Shown: positions 14,779 through 22,764, counted from the first letter of the stretch. The stretch: 34,725 bases of DNA from Thermoplasmata archaeon (GCA_021793945.1 JAJYRT010000003.1:1-34725); one strand, 5' to 3'. Program-made: numbers and translations. The notes: generated from the letters alone by a model not told the origin.

Positions 14779-15738
14779 GTGAAAGTGTACAAAAACATAC
14801 TTGAAACCATTGGCAACACGCCCATTGTGAAGATAAACAGAATTGGTAGCCCTAGAAACCGACTCTTCGCAAAACTGGAATTCTTTAACCCTGGCGGGAG
14901 CGTAAAAGACAGAATGGCCAGATATATAATCGAAAAGGCTGAAAAAGCTGGGAAAATTAACGATGCCATAGTAGAAAATTCGTCGGGCAACACGGGCGCT
15001 TCGATAGCGATGATATCCGCAGTGAAATCTTACAAATGCCTGATAACGATTCCTGACAAAATGAGCGAAGAGAAAATCAACCTGATGAAAGCGTATGGAT
15101 CAGAGGTTGTTGTGACTAAAACCGACGTGCCCTACGACTCACCGGATAGTTATTACAGCACTGCCAAGAGGATAGCGACAGAAAGGAATGCTTACTACCC
15201 GGATCAGTACAATAACCCGGATAACATTGAGGCTCATTACACATTAACAGGTCCAGAAATATGGAACCAGATGGAGGGAAAAATAGACATACTTGTGGCA
15301 GGGATAGGAACAGGCGGTACCATTTCTGGAATCGGGAGGTACCTGAAGGAAAAGAATCCTGACATAAGGGTTATAGGTGTGGATCCCGAGGGATCAGTTT
15401 TCTATAGTTACTTTAAGAATGGAAAGGTGGTAACACCACATACATACAAAGTTGAGGGAATAGGTGAAGACTATATAGTGAAAGCAGTTGATTTCTCAGT
15501 TATAGATGACATTATACCCGTAAATGACAGGGAGAGTTTTCTCATGACGCGCAGACTGGCAAGGGAAGAGGGGATATTCGCCGGGGGATCATCTGGATCT
15601 GCCATGGCAGCAGCCTTGAAAATTTCCGAATCTTACAGAGATAAAAACATCTTGATGATATTCCCCGATTCCGGTTACAGATACCTCAGTAAAATTTACA
15701 GCGATAACTGGATGAAGCAAAACGGCTTCATGGAGTGA
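14779..15738 (+). CDS. Cystathionine beta-synthase-type PLP enzyme
   Basis: 319 residues from GTG 14779, chosen because GGGGG lies 5 bases upstream and the product then starts MKVYKNILETIGNTP, the family start; GTG 14749 would add 10 residues. PLP fold type II: Lys43 in GGSVKDRM, SSGNTG phosphate/substrate loop, GTGGTISG phosphate-binding loop. The blocks GVDPEGS, EGIGEDY and PDSGYRYLSKIYSDNWM are shared with cystathionine beta-synthase rather than plain O-acetylserine sulfhydrylase. It would join homocysteine and serine into cystathionine. No CBS (Bateman) domains are attached. The next gene is the gamma-lyase-type partner, overlapping or abutting, so the pair makes cysteine by reverse transsulfuration. 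Confidence 0.88.
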   Translation: MKVYKNILETIGNTPIVKINRIGSPRNRLFAKLEFFNPGGSVKDRMARYIIEKAEKAGKINDAIVENSSGNTGASIAMISAVKSYKCLITIPDKMSEEKINLMKAYGSEVVVTKTDVPYDSPDSYYSTAKRIATERNAYYPDQYNNPDNIEAHYTLTGPEIWNQMEGKIDILVAGIGTGGTISGIGRYLKEKNPDIRVIGVDPEGSVFYSYFKNGKVVTPHTYKVEGIGEDYIVKAVDFSVIDDIIPVNDRESFLMTRRLAREEGIFAGGSSGSAMAAALKISESYRDKNILMIFPDSGYRYLSKIYSDNWMKQNGFME

Positions 15739-15743
15739 GCTTT

Positions 15744-16895
15744 ATGAAGTTTTCAACCAGGTCCATACACGTTGGTGAAGAGCCGGATACCATAAACGGG
15801 GTTGGTGACGTGGTTTCATCCATACACCTATCTACCACATTCGCCAGGAAAGAACCTGGAAAACCGACCAAGGGTTATGAATATACCAGAAGTGGAAATC
15901 CAACACGCATAGCTCTCGAAAATAAAATTGCATCATTGGAAAATGCAAGACATGGTCTCATGTTTTCATCGGGACTTGCAGCTGAAACAACGCTTTTTCT
16001 TTCGCTACTCAAGACCGGGGACCATATAATTGCCTCTGATGACCTATATGGGGGAACCGAGAGACTGCTCAGGACTGTTCTGTCTGGCCTGGGAATCACC
16101 TATGAACTGAGGGATTTAACAAAAACGTTTCCCCTGGAATCCGTGCCAGATAACACAAGAATGATTTATCTGGAGACACCGTCCAACCCTCTCCTCAGGA
16201 TAGTGGATATAGAGGAGACCTCAAAGAACGCAAAAAAACTTGGAATAATTGTCGCCGTAGACAACACTTTTGCAACTCCTTATTTCCAGAGCCCGTTGCA
16301 GCTTGGTGCTGATGTCGTGGTGCACAGCACGACAAAGTATATTAACGGACATAGCGACTCCCTGGGAGGAGCGTTGATCACCAATACTCCGGACATTCTT
16401 GATAAGTTAAAGTTCAACCAGAACGCCATGGGAGCAGTGATGTCTCCATTCGACAGTTATCTCACAATGAGAGGAATAAAGACTCTTGCTGTAAGGATGA
16501 AAGAACATGAGAGGAACGCGTCCGAAATCGTCTCTTATCTCAAGGATAGTAGAAAGGTCAGGAAACTTTACTACCCGGGACTTGCAGAACATGAAAACCA
16601 TGATATCGCAAGAAAGCAGATGAGGGGATACGGCGGCATGCTCTCCTTGAGGCTTGACACCGATAACGAGGGTGTGAAGAGGTTTGTACGCTCCCTAAAA
16701 TACATATCACTTGCAGAAAGCCTGGGAGGAGTTGAATCGCTTATAGAGATCCCTTCACTGATGACTCACTCCGGGATTCCTCGGGAAATACGTGAACGAC
16801 ATGGAATCTCGGATGATCTGATAAGACTGTCAGTAGGAATTGAGGACGGGGATGATCTAATCGAAGATGTCTCCATCGCCTTGGAGAAAGTTTAG
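15744..16895 (+). CDS. Cystathionine gamma-lyase/synthase family PLP enzyme
   Basis: 383 residues from ATG 15744, with GGAG 8 bases upstream; a GTG at 15735 is less likely. Cys/Met-metabolism PLP family: YEYTRSGNPTR (46-56), SSGLAAETT, substrate motif YLETPSNP (142-149), cofactor Asp in VDNTFATP, and the Schiff-base Lys198 in VHSTTKYINGHSD; near the C-terminus SLGGVESLIEIPSLMTH. The family includes gamma-lyase, gamma-synthase and methionine gamma-lyase, which cannot be told apart safely by eye. Pairing with the beta-synthase gene makes gamma-lyase (cystathionine to cysteine, 2-oxobutyrate and ammonia) most likely. Confidence 0.9.
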   Translation: MKFSTRSIHVGEEPDTINGVGDVVSSIHLSTTFARKEPGKPTKGYEYTRSGNPTRIALENKIASLENARHGLMFSSGLAAETTLFLSLLKTGDHIIASDDLYGGTERLLRTVLSGLGITYELRDLTKTFPLESVPDNTRMIYLETPSNPLLRIVDIEETSKNAKKLGIIVAVDNTFATPYFQSPLQLGADVVVHSTTKYINGHSDSLGGALITNTPDILDKLKFNQNAMGAVMSPFDSYLTMRGIKTLAVRMKEHERNASEIVSYLKDSRKVRKLYYPGLAEHENHDIARKQMRGYGGMLSLRLDTDNEGVKRFVRSLKYISLAESLGGVESLIEIPSLMTHSGIPREIRERHGISDDLIRLSVGIEDGDDLIEDVSIALEKV

Positions 16896-17013
16896 GCGGA
16901 TCAACTACCAACGGCCGAAACGCGTTTGAAACGAGATCGTTTCAGCCTGTTTCTCCTATGGATGGCACCTATATTAGGTTAATAGGGAATCTATGGCGGA
17001 AATTGGTGGTTAA

Positions 17014-17796
17014 TTATAATGAATATTCCGTGCAATCCTGCCTAAACAATGCATCACCTGGGCGAGTCATCTGATCATGATGGGATGAGTATGCTTTCTC
17101 CCTCATCTCTTCATTGTATAGATCGTGTATTGTGCTCTTAAGCATCATGTCTGTGCCTTTGTCGACAAGCTCAATAACCCTCTTCCTTGCCATCCCCTCT
17201 TTCCAGAAGGGTTTCCTGTGCCTTACAAAAGACAGCGCTAATGTCACCGGAACCGAAGACAATCTTCCTGTACCCAGGGTTTGACATGTTCTGGAACAGC
17301 ATGAGCGAATCACCGCTCTGTGACAGTATCTTTCCCGTTGCCGTAATGCCCGATCTCTTCCTTATGCTTCCCCTTATTTTCCGGAAGAATACCTCCATGC
17401 CGAGCATTCTCGAGACATCCTTCCCCGTATCCATTTAACGCGAGTGGGTATTATAATCCATTCCGGTGGAACACTGCCCATGGAATTCTTGAGCATCCTG
17501 TACACGTAGATATCAATAAGTGCCAGGAGTACCGTTTCTGCGAGTATTCCTGCCATTTCCCTCAAGATGCTCGTTGCTATGATTACTATGGCTGCAACGA
17601 GGGATGCAAATATGACCAGCGGGATGTGGCCGTGATGAATTTTCTTCCCGGCATCATGCACCAGAAGATCATGCTGGAGCCTGGATAGTCTCTCAGCCTT
17701 CCTGAACACCAGTCCGGAAACATGGAGTGGAAGGGCCACATAGCAAAGGGCAATACGTTCCTGAAGTACCTGCTTGTTGAGTGCGTTCAGATACAC
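17014..17796 (-). pseudogene. Disrupted membrane-protein gene of unknown function, at least two frameshifts
   Basis: Three overlapping frames read as one broken gene of about 260 codons. Frame 1 (17796 down to about 17430) holds a hydrophobic hairpin (IPLVIFASLVAAIVIIATSI and AGILAETVLLALIDIYVY) ending in PPEWIIIPTR. Frame 2 (17434 to about 17195) continues VSRMLGMEVFFRKIRGSIRKR and onward. Frame 3 (about 17197 to 17014) continues MARKRVIELVDKGTDMMLKST and onward. The second junction is a GGGG run (plus strand CCCC 17194-17197) where one fewer G restores the frame. The first junction needs the opposite shift, or is an overlap of two genes (ATG 17434). I do not recognise the family. It lies beside an IS110-like remnant in a decayed accessory zone. 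Confidence 0.45.
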
Positions 17797-17841
17797 ATGA
17801 TGATCAGGAAGGATTCACCCATTACGATTGCCTGTGAATGA

Positions 17842-17970
17842 ATATCGGAAAGATCTGGATCAAAGAAGGCAAAAATAGCTGCCGCAAGACATCTTCTCAG
17901 GGCAATATACTACATGCTCAAGAGAAAACAGGCTTACGATGAATATATCGTACAGAGAAGGAGGAGTTGA
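17842..17970 (+). pseudogene. C-terminal remnant of an IS110/IS116-type transposase
   Basis: The plus-strand frame from 17842 to TGA 17968-17970 encodes ISERSGSKKAKIAAARHLLR followed by AIYYMLKRKQAYDEY. This is the characteristic end of IS110-family DEDD/serine recombinases (GGKKA..A.AR.LL..IY.ML). An in-frame stop (17839-17841) precedes it and nothing upstream continues the family, so only about 40 codons remain. The catalytic domain is missing. A 10-bp inverted repeat follows. Confidence 0.55.
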
Positions 17971-18012
17971 ATTGAACCTGCTGCATACAGCGCAGTCAAA
18001 ACCAACTCCTCC
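17960..18012. repeat. Long hairpin after the IS110-like remnant
   Basis: GGAGGAGTTG (17960-17969) and CAACTCCTCC (18003-18012) are a perfect 10-bp inverted repeat with a 33-base loop, which itself has a CTGC/GCAG inner pair. It could be an element end, a terminator-like structure, or part of an IS110-type non-coding RNA region. Confidence 0.4.
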
Positions 18013-18340
18013 GAGTCTTGAAGAAGCATCCTATAATAAGTTCAGAATATGGCTTTGCCATGAACAGCAGAACTTCAAGCGGCATTCCAGAAAGCGTATA
18101 AACGAGGAAAAGCCATAATCAGGGGGAAGAATCTAACACAGTAGGATTAACAGTCAATTTCTGCCATAGCACATACCAATAATCCTTAATATGATAGAAT
18201 CATCGCACCCTTATGACGTACAATTATGATGGGGGAATAAGCGATGAACCCCCTAGTAGTGTCTCGCACTTTTCTACCGAAGATCGCTGCGCCTCTCGCT
18301 TCCAACTATTCTAAAAGGATTTTTCTTTTTATAACGGCTT
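18013..18340. other. Gene-free stretch between element remnant and NRAMP gene
   Basis: I see no supported reading frame. Contents are short AT-rich tracts and a GGGGG/CCCCC 5-bp inverted repeat at about 18235-18256. It may be leftover DNA of the mobile element or of deleted genes. Confidence 0.4.
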
Positions 18341-18346
18341 TTGCGT

Positions 18347-18403
18347 GGTATAATAAAGTACGCGTTAATTGGCATGACTCTTGCCTAATGGCAAACATGG
18401 AGG
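18347..18403 (+). promoter_or_regulatory. Promoter, imperfect dyad and ribosome-binding site of the NRAMP gene
   Basis: TATA box GTATAATAA (18348-18356); then an imperfect inverted repeat ATTGGCA...TGCCTAAT (18367-18390); then GGAGG (18399-18403) 8 bases before TTG 18412. Unlike most genes here this one has a leader of about 35 bases. The dyad, at the expected start of the transcript, is a candidate site for a metal-dependent repressor of the DtxR/MntR type; that is inference. Confidence 0.4.
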
Positions 18404-18411
18404 TTTTATAA

Positions 18412-19812
18412 TTGTCTTCCTGGAAAAAGCATGTTACGGAACATTCAAAAGTAGACATAATGAAGCAGCTGAATGCGTTGCCTGTAGACATCAAATATAG
18501 GACTGAGGACAGGCTTCACGCCGAGTTTCATAGACAAAAACACACCCATCTTTCAAGATTGGAACTTTTTTTCATGTTAATTGGTCCGGGCATACTGGTG
18601 ATGATTGCCGACAATGATGCGGGAGGTGTTATCACCTATGCCCAAACGGGTTCTATATTTGGCATTGGTTTTTTTATTCCCTTTATGGTCCTGATGCTCC
18701 CGGTGGCGTATTTTGTCCAGGAGATGACTGTACGATTGGGTGCTGTTACTCATAGAGGACACGCAGAACTTATTTGGAAACGTTATGGTAAATTTTGGGG
18801 TTCATTTTCCCTAGGGGATCTGGTCATTGCCAATTTTCTTACCCTTATAACGGAATTTATCGGAATAACTGTAGGAATGTCCATATTTGGGATTCCGCGA
18901 GTTATATCCGCTATCGTATTTGTATTGATAGTAATAACAATACAACTTTTCCTAAGATACTACGCATGGGAGAGGATTTCCCTATTCATTGCTGCTTTCA
19001 ACCTGATATTTGTTCCGCTATTGTTTTTCCTCCCCCATCCGTCACTAGGGCAGGTCTTAGATAGTTTTGCATCATGGAAGATAAACGGTGGTGTAAGTTC
19101 ACTGTTCGTTTATGTTCTACTCGCTAATCTTGGTACCACCATTGCACCTTGGATGTTGTTCTTTCAACAATCCTCTGTCGTGGATAAAGGGTTGACAAAG
19201 GATGACATAAAATTTGGGCAACGGGACACATTGATTGGGTCCACTGTTATGGTAACAGTGGCCATCGCCATAATAATCCTAACTGGAACCACGGTATTTG
19301 GCCTGGACCCTAACGGGACTCTCGGAATCGATAATATTTTACAGACATTTGCAGCAAGGGTTGGAATGTTTCCCATGGAACTCTTCGCCTTGGGTCTTGT
19401 TGAAGCTGGCTTCATAGCAGCAATTGCAATTTCCGCCAGCACATCGTGGGCCATGAGCGAAGCGTTCGGATGGAAAAAAAGCATAAATTTACCAGCAAGC
19501 GAGGGCATCATGTTTTATCTTCCCAGCTTTGTTGCACTTGCGGTCGCCGCATCCATAACTCTTATACCAAATGCGCCTCTTGGTTATCTCAACCTGACGG
19601 TACAGGTTATCGCTACAATATTCATGCCCGCTGCTATGCTGTTTCTCCTGCTGCTGCTAAATGACAAGGGGATAATGGGCAGAATGGTCAATAAGAGATG
19701 GCAGAATGTAACTGGCTTTTCAATAATTGGGTTCCTGATACTGATGAACGGCCTTTACGGACTGTCAGTAGCGCTTCCTTCAGTATTTAGCCATCTTGTG
19801 GGACTGTTATGA
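18412..19812 (+). CDS. NRAMP-superfamily divalent metal transporter, non-canonical metal site
   Basis: 466 residues, about 11 membrane helices, TTG start fixed by GGAGG 8 bases upstream. Helix 1 reads GPGILVMIADNDAGG (58-72), where canonical NRAMP has DPGN; helix 6 reads TTIAPWMLFFQQS (about 243-255), where canonical NRAMP has MPH(N) with the metal-selecting methionine. These replacements place it in a divergent NRAMP branch widespread in archaea and bacteria. Loss of the methionine is also a feature of NRAMP-related magnesium transporters, so Mn2+ or Mg2+ is as likely as Fe2+. The substrate is uncertain. The stop overlaps (ATGA) a small membrane-protein gene, so the two are translationally coupled. 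Confidence 0.88.
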   Translation: MSSWKKHVTEHSKVDIMKQLNALPVDIKYRTEDRLHAEFHRQKHTHLSRLELFFMLIGPGILVMIADNDAGGVITYAQTGSIFGIGFFIPFMVLMLPVAYFVQEMTVRLGAVTHRGHAELIWKRYGKFWGSFSLGDLVIANFLTLITEFIGITVGMSIFGIPRVISAIVFVLIVITIQLFLRYYAWERISLFIAAFNLIFVPLLFFLPHPSLGQVLDSFASWKINGGVSSLFVYVLLANLGTTIAPWMLFFQQSSVVDKGLTKDDIKFGQRDTLIGSTVMVTVAIAIIILTGTTVFGLDPNGTLGIDNILQTFAARVGMFPMELFALGLVEAGFIAAIAISASTSWAMSEAFGWKKSINLPASEGIMFYLPSFVALAVAASITLIPNAPLGYLNLTVQVIATIFMPAAMLFLLLLLNDKGIMGRMVNKRWQNVTGFSIIGFLILMNGLYGLSVALPSVFSHLVGLL

Positions 19813-20034
19813 ATGAAGGTGATATAGACGTCTACAAAAGATAAGGAAATAAGAATTGAAAACGAGAAAGAACTCCAAGAATTCATGGTTTCAGAGGGAC
19901 TGGAAGACTACAGCAAGGTACCAGTTGAAAAAGTTGGGTTCAGCAAAGGAGTCAAAACGGCTTTTTGGTTCCTGCGAATCTACATAATTCTGATGGTATT
20001 GCTCGTGATAGTAGGTTTTTCACATGTTGTTTAA
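19809..20034 (+). pseudogene. Small single-helix membrane protein coupled to the NRAMP gene, frameshifted
   Basis: ATG 19809 overlaps the transporter stop (ATGA) and reads MNEGDIDVYKR then TAA. In the next frame DKEIRIENEKELQEFMVSEG runs on to a clear membrane helix (FWFLRIYIILMVLLVIVGF) and stop at 20032-20034. That second part has no start codon of its own until an internal ATG. Removing one A in TACAAAAGATAAG (about 19845-19849) yields a continuous protein of about 74 residues, so this is a +1 slip in an A run, or a base-calling error. A regulatory or stabilising subunit of the transporter is a guess from position. It is too short and broken to be seen as an ordinary gene. Confidence 0.55.
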
Positions 20035-20040
20035 ATTGTC

Positions 20041-20377
20041 CCCGCCAGTCCGCTAATTTCGGCTATCATTTGATATTTTGCGAGTTCAGTAAACCTCTTT
20101 TAGACCTTTAGCGAATCTTATCATTGTGAGCGGGAAAACCCACACCATTTATGGGTGAGATGAGAGCGAACCTTTTTGTCCTCCCTCACAGCATGAAGAG
20201 TGGATGAATGCGTCAAGCCCTCTGCCGGAACCAGGCTGCTGGGCGTAAAATAGCCAATGGCCCTCTGGGGTTCGCAACCAAAGTCAACCAGCCAATCGTT
20301 GCGGCTCGATGAATCAATGCCTGGGGACATGGGGGAGACCAGCAACAAGCCAACTCCTTCAGGGGTTGGCAGTTGAC
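20041..20377 (+). mobile_element. Degenerate right end of a second TnpB element
   Basis: Near the end the plus strand encodes ATKVNQPIVAAR, matching RAAVSQPIVAGA at the tail of the intact TnpB, then an in-frame stop. It finishes with a strong hairpin GCCAACTCCT/AGGGGTTGGC (20349-20370, one mismatch) and AGTTGAC (20371-20377), the same terminus as the intact element at 9287-9293. The nuclease domains are absent, so only the last few hundred bases or fewer survive; the left limit is uncertain. The remainder of 20035-20416 holds no gene. Confidence 0.55.
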
Positions 20378-20416
20378 ATCGAGCCACTCATAAAATAACA
20401 TCGTATACTGCATTAC

Positions 20417-20857
20417 TTACAGATTTGTCTGTATACCAAGTTTCTTTGCTACTGCGTTAAGCTTCATGTCAGCCGAGCAGAACGCATTTGCCCTCGACTC
20501 AATGCAAGTTTCCAGCTGAATTGCATCTACAATGTATAAGTGTTTTTCAAGAACTGTCTTGACAGCCATTCTAATTATATGGCTACTGACAGGAAATATT
20601 TCAACTGAGGAGGACCTTTCAAGCGAGCCGAGTTCACTAAGCATCGTTTGAAATCGATCTCTTGCGTCAACACCAAATTTTCTAGAATACTCGTCAAAAA
20701 CAACTGCTGCCTCACCAAGGTTGATCTCTGACAAGCAAATAACTGCCTCTCCGCGCTGAGCTAGATGGAAATAAGTGTCAGCTATGTTGCTGTTTTCCTC
20801 CCTAACGTATCTCTTGATCAGAATACTGGTATCAAGATAGACGCGAGATACGTTCAT
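20417..20857 (-). CDS. vapC: VapC toxin, PIN-domain ribonuclease
   Basis: 146-residue PIN domain with the acidic quartet Asp9 (YLDTS), Glu44 (LSEINL), Asp111 (YIVDAIQL) and Asp130 (CSADMKL), so catalytically complete. VapC toxins cut tRNA or rRNA when released from the antitoxin. The ATG at 20857 lies inside the antitoxin gene (26-base overlap, different frame), the usual coupled layout. It borders a TnpB remnant, consistent with a mobile accessory zone. Confidence 0.88.
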   Translation of the reverse strand: MNVSRVYLDTSILIKRYVREENSNIADTYFHLAQRGEAVICLSEINLGEAAVVFDEYSRKFGVDARDRFQTMLSELGSLERSSSVEIFPVSSHIIRMAVKTVLEKHLYIVDAIQLETCIESRANAFCSADMKLNAVAKKLGIQTNL

Positions 20858-21116
20858 TTCTCATTTCCCTAACTTCTGTCTCTGAACACACTTTACCTGT
20901 GAGCTCGGGTCTGTTCCTCTCCACATCTTCCCCGCTCATGTATCGGCAATTGAGGCCTAGTTCCTTGCACATATCTTCAAGGATCTCAGATGAGGAGAGG
21001 GAGCGAAGTGATTTTTCTATGTAGTCACTGAGAGTCCTTCCTTTTTTCAATAAAGCCAACTTTGCGTTATCCACTACTGGCCTCTCTATTGATACGGTTA
21101 TTTTGGTTTTAACCAT
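20832..21116 (-). CDS. vapB: VapB antitoxin, ribbon-helix-helix type
   Basis: 94 residues. The N-terminal stretch TKITVSIERPVVDNAKLALL with GRTLSDYIEKSLRSL is a ribbon-helix-helix DNA-binding fold. The C-terminal half (MSGEDVERNRPEL... to ...EVREMRNERISRLS) would wrap the toxin. It precedes and overlaps vapC. A perfect palindrome sits 5 bases before its ATG, in line with autorepression by the VapBC complex. Confidence 0.85.
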   Translation of the reverse strand: MVKTKITVSIERPVVDNAKLALLKKGRTLSDYIEKSLRSLSSSEILEDMCKELGLNCRYMSGEDVERNRPELTGKVCSETEVREMRNERISRLS

Positions 21117-21120
21117 CTAC

Positions 21121-21132
21121 CCGTATATACGG
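21121..21132. promoter_or_regulatory. Palindromic operator at vapB
   Basis: CCGTATATACGG is a perfect 12-bp palindrome immediately upstream of the vapB ATG (21116), followed outward by a half-site CCCGTAT (21136-21142). The TGTAATACG element outward of it is the likelier TATA box. A ribbon-helix-helix dimer covering the start site is the expected autoregulation, by inference. Confidence 0.5.
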
Positions 21133-21275
21133 TTTCCCGTATTACATTTTTCCAACAACAGGATCTTCAGACAGCAAATCATCAACAAGCTCCATTTGAG
21201 CCATAGAATTTAGGGATAAATATGTTGGTGACCTCCTCTCCCAGCTTTCGCAGGGAGCATTGACCACCATATGCC

Positions 21276-21595
21276 TTATATCAAACCTCCCGGGTAGGGG
21301 GAGAATGCTCCAAGAAAGAGACTTTCACGAAAGAATGGATTGCCTATTATTCCGGATATGGTAGGAACAAATGCGGTATTGAACCCGACTACAGCCATTA
21401 CAAGAAGCGCGGTTGCAGTTATTGCAACGGTTTTTCGGGAAACTGGACTAGAAGCTGTTTCCAAGTTCTCCGACCCCCCGGAAGCCTATTGCGACTGCCA
21501 TGGCAAATATCAGCAGCGCTGCAATTATAACCCACATATTGTTTATGAGGTAAGCCGAAACAGCAGTTCCTAAGACCTGACCAGGACTCAATAAC
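21276..21595 (-). pseudogene. Remnant of a multi-spanning membrane transporter, frameshifted
   Basis: The minus strand reads LSPGQVLGTAVSAYLINNMW, then a membrane helix (VIIAALLIFAMAVAIGFRG), then breaks; another frame continues ETASSPVSRKTVAITATALL, VMAVVGFNTAFVPTISGIIG and ends after PYPGG. One G fewer in the G6 run (plus strand C6 at about 21474-21479) joins both frames. The piece of about 105 codons looks like the middle of a polytopic transporter (two helices separated by a charged loop). It lacks a normal start and end, so I cannot name the family. The rest of 21133-21679 shows no gene. Confidence 0.45.
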
Positions 21596-21679
21596 ATCCA
21601 TCTTCCATGTATGGGGTAATCACTCTGCGATTTCTAAAGCTAAAGCCTTATTATGTATGGCTTGGAAAAAATTAAAGGG

Positions 21680-22150
21680 TTATTTTGCAGTTGTATCTGG
21701 GAAGTCAATCCTTATCTGCCAGTCTCTCTTGTTCTGGATTACGGATGCATTGAGTCCAGCTGACCTTATGTAGGAAAGGTTCCTGTCAGCTTCTGCCTCA
21801 GACTGGCAGTGTATGAAGAGGGAGTCGTAACCAAGCTCAGGCATTTCCGCCTGTTTTCCGAACATATCCTTGATTTTCTCCAAGGAACTGAGGAAATCAG
21901 GCTCGCTAACGTGGAAAGTTCCCTTCCTTATCCTTTCGATGCCTCTTTCCCTTAGGCTGGTGTAGACAAGGTTGTTTATCTTTCCAGATATCTGCCTTCC
22001 GGAAGGAGTCGTAAATCCGGTGACTGACATGAAACCACCAAAGAGGAGCGCAACTGCTCCAATGAACAGTGAGTTTACTATAATGAGATAAATGCCCAGA
22101 GCCAAGGCAAGAACGCCTATGACACTCCTGAATGCATGCACAATTTTCAT
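21680..22150 (-). CDS. Conserved-looking membrane protein of unknown function
   Basis: 156 residues from ATG 22150. Two N-terminal membrane helices (about 8-28 and 30-48) are followed by a soluble domain of about 105 residues with a mixed alpha/beta pattern (DSLFIHCQSEAEADRNLSYI, then ASVIQNKRDWQIRIDF). That domain is reminiscent of a small cytoplasmic sensor or ferredoxin-like fold, but I recognise no family. It has its own AT-rich upstream region, 81 bases from the GNAT stop on the same strand. No sign of disruption. Confidence 0.65.
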   Translation of the reverse strand: MKIVHAFRSVIGVLALALGIYLIIVNSLFIGAVALLFGGFMSVTGFTTPSGRQISGKINNLVYTSLRERGIERIRKGTFHVSEPDFLSSLEKIKDMFGKQAEMPELGYDSLFIHCQSEAEADRNLSYIRSAGLNASVIQNKRDWQIRIDFPDTTAK

Positions 22151-22231
22151 AAATGAAAGCTGGCTAAAATACTTTTATCGGCGTCTAATATTGATGAACA
22201 AAAATACACAATACGCGGGACACTGGAATTC

Positions 22232-22747
22232 TCAAGTGATCCAGTATGTCATGAAGACGTCGTCGACGTAATTTCCATCGATCTTGAACTGCCTGGCCCT
22301 GATGCCTTCAATGGTGAACCCAATCTTCTTGTATACTTCGATGGCTTTTGTATTGGTGGAAAACACCTCAAGTCCTATCTTCTCTATGCCCTTAGATCGG
22401 GACCATTCTATGGCATTCTCTATGAGCCTGGTTCCATGCCCCTGTGACCTGTGACCGCTCCGGATCGCAATACCAAGCGAGGCTGTGTGCCGATTTTTCT
22501 TGTACATACCTCTCTGGAGCGTCAAAACTCCAACTATTTCTGATCCATAATCCAGGACAAGAGTAAGATCCTCTATATTCCTGAGCCGGTCCTGCTCTCC
22601 CCTTTCTGTCAGCAGGTAGTATTCACTGACAAGGAATACGCGTTCGTCCATAACGGACTGCATGCATTCTATAATTCCTCTTGCATCGGGAATGCGTGCC
22701 TCCCTGATGATATATTCCTGGGGGTCAAGAGACTTCTTTCTAAGCAT
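22232..22747 (-). CDS. GNAT-family N-acetyltransferase
   Basis: 171 residues from ATG 22747. GNAT fold: YIIREARIPDARGI (beta1-alpha1), beta4 HTASLGIAI, acetyl-CoA pyrophosphate loop RSGHRSQGHGTRLI (the Q/RxxGxG/A motif), and C-terminal NTKAIEVYKKIGFTIEGIRARQF typical of the RimJ/RimL/SpeG-like subgroups that acetylate protein N-termini, polyamines or small amines. The substrate cannot be told. It follows the winged-helix gene after 17 bases, so both are in one operon and the regulator may act on it. Confidence 0.88.
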   Translation of the reverse strand: MLRKKSLDPQEYIIREARIPDARGIIECMQSVMDERVFLVSEYYLLTERGEQDRLRNIEDLTLVLDYGSEIVGVLTLQRGMYKKNRHTASLGIAIRSGHRSQGHGTRLIENAIEWSRSKGIEKIGLEVFSTNTKAIEVYKKIGFTIEGIRARQFKIDGNYVDDVFMTYWIT

Positions 22748-22764
22748 TTTTCAGCACAGACAAC

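Noticed and set aside
18235..18256. GGGGG/CCCCC inverted repeat as a terminator or operator
   Set aside because: Only 5 bp and no T tract after it; too weak to support.
20121..20387. 88-codon minus-strand frame
   Set aside because: Antisense to the degenerate TnpB right end, including the hairpin; no protein signal.
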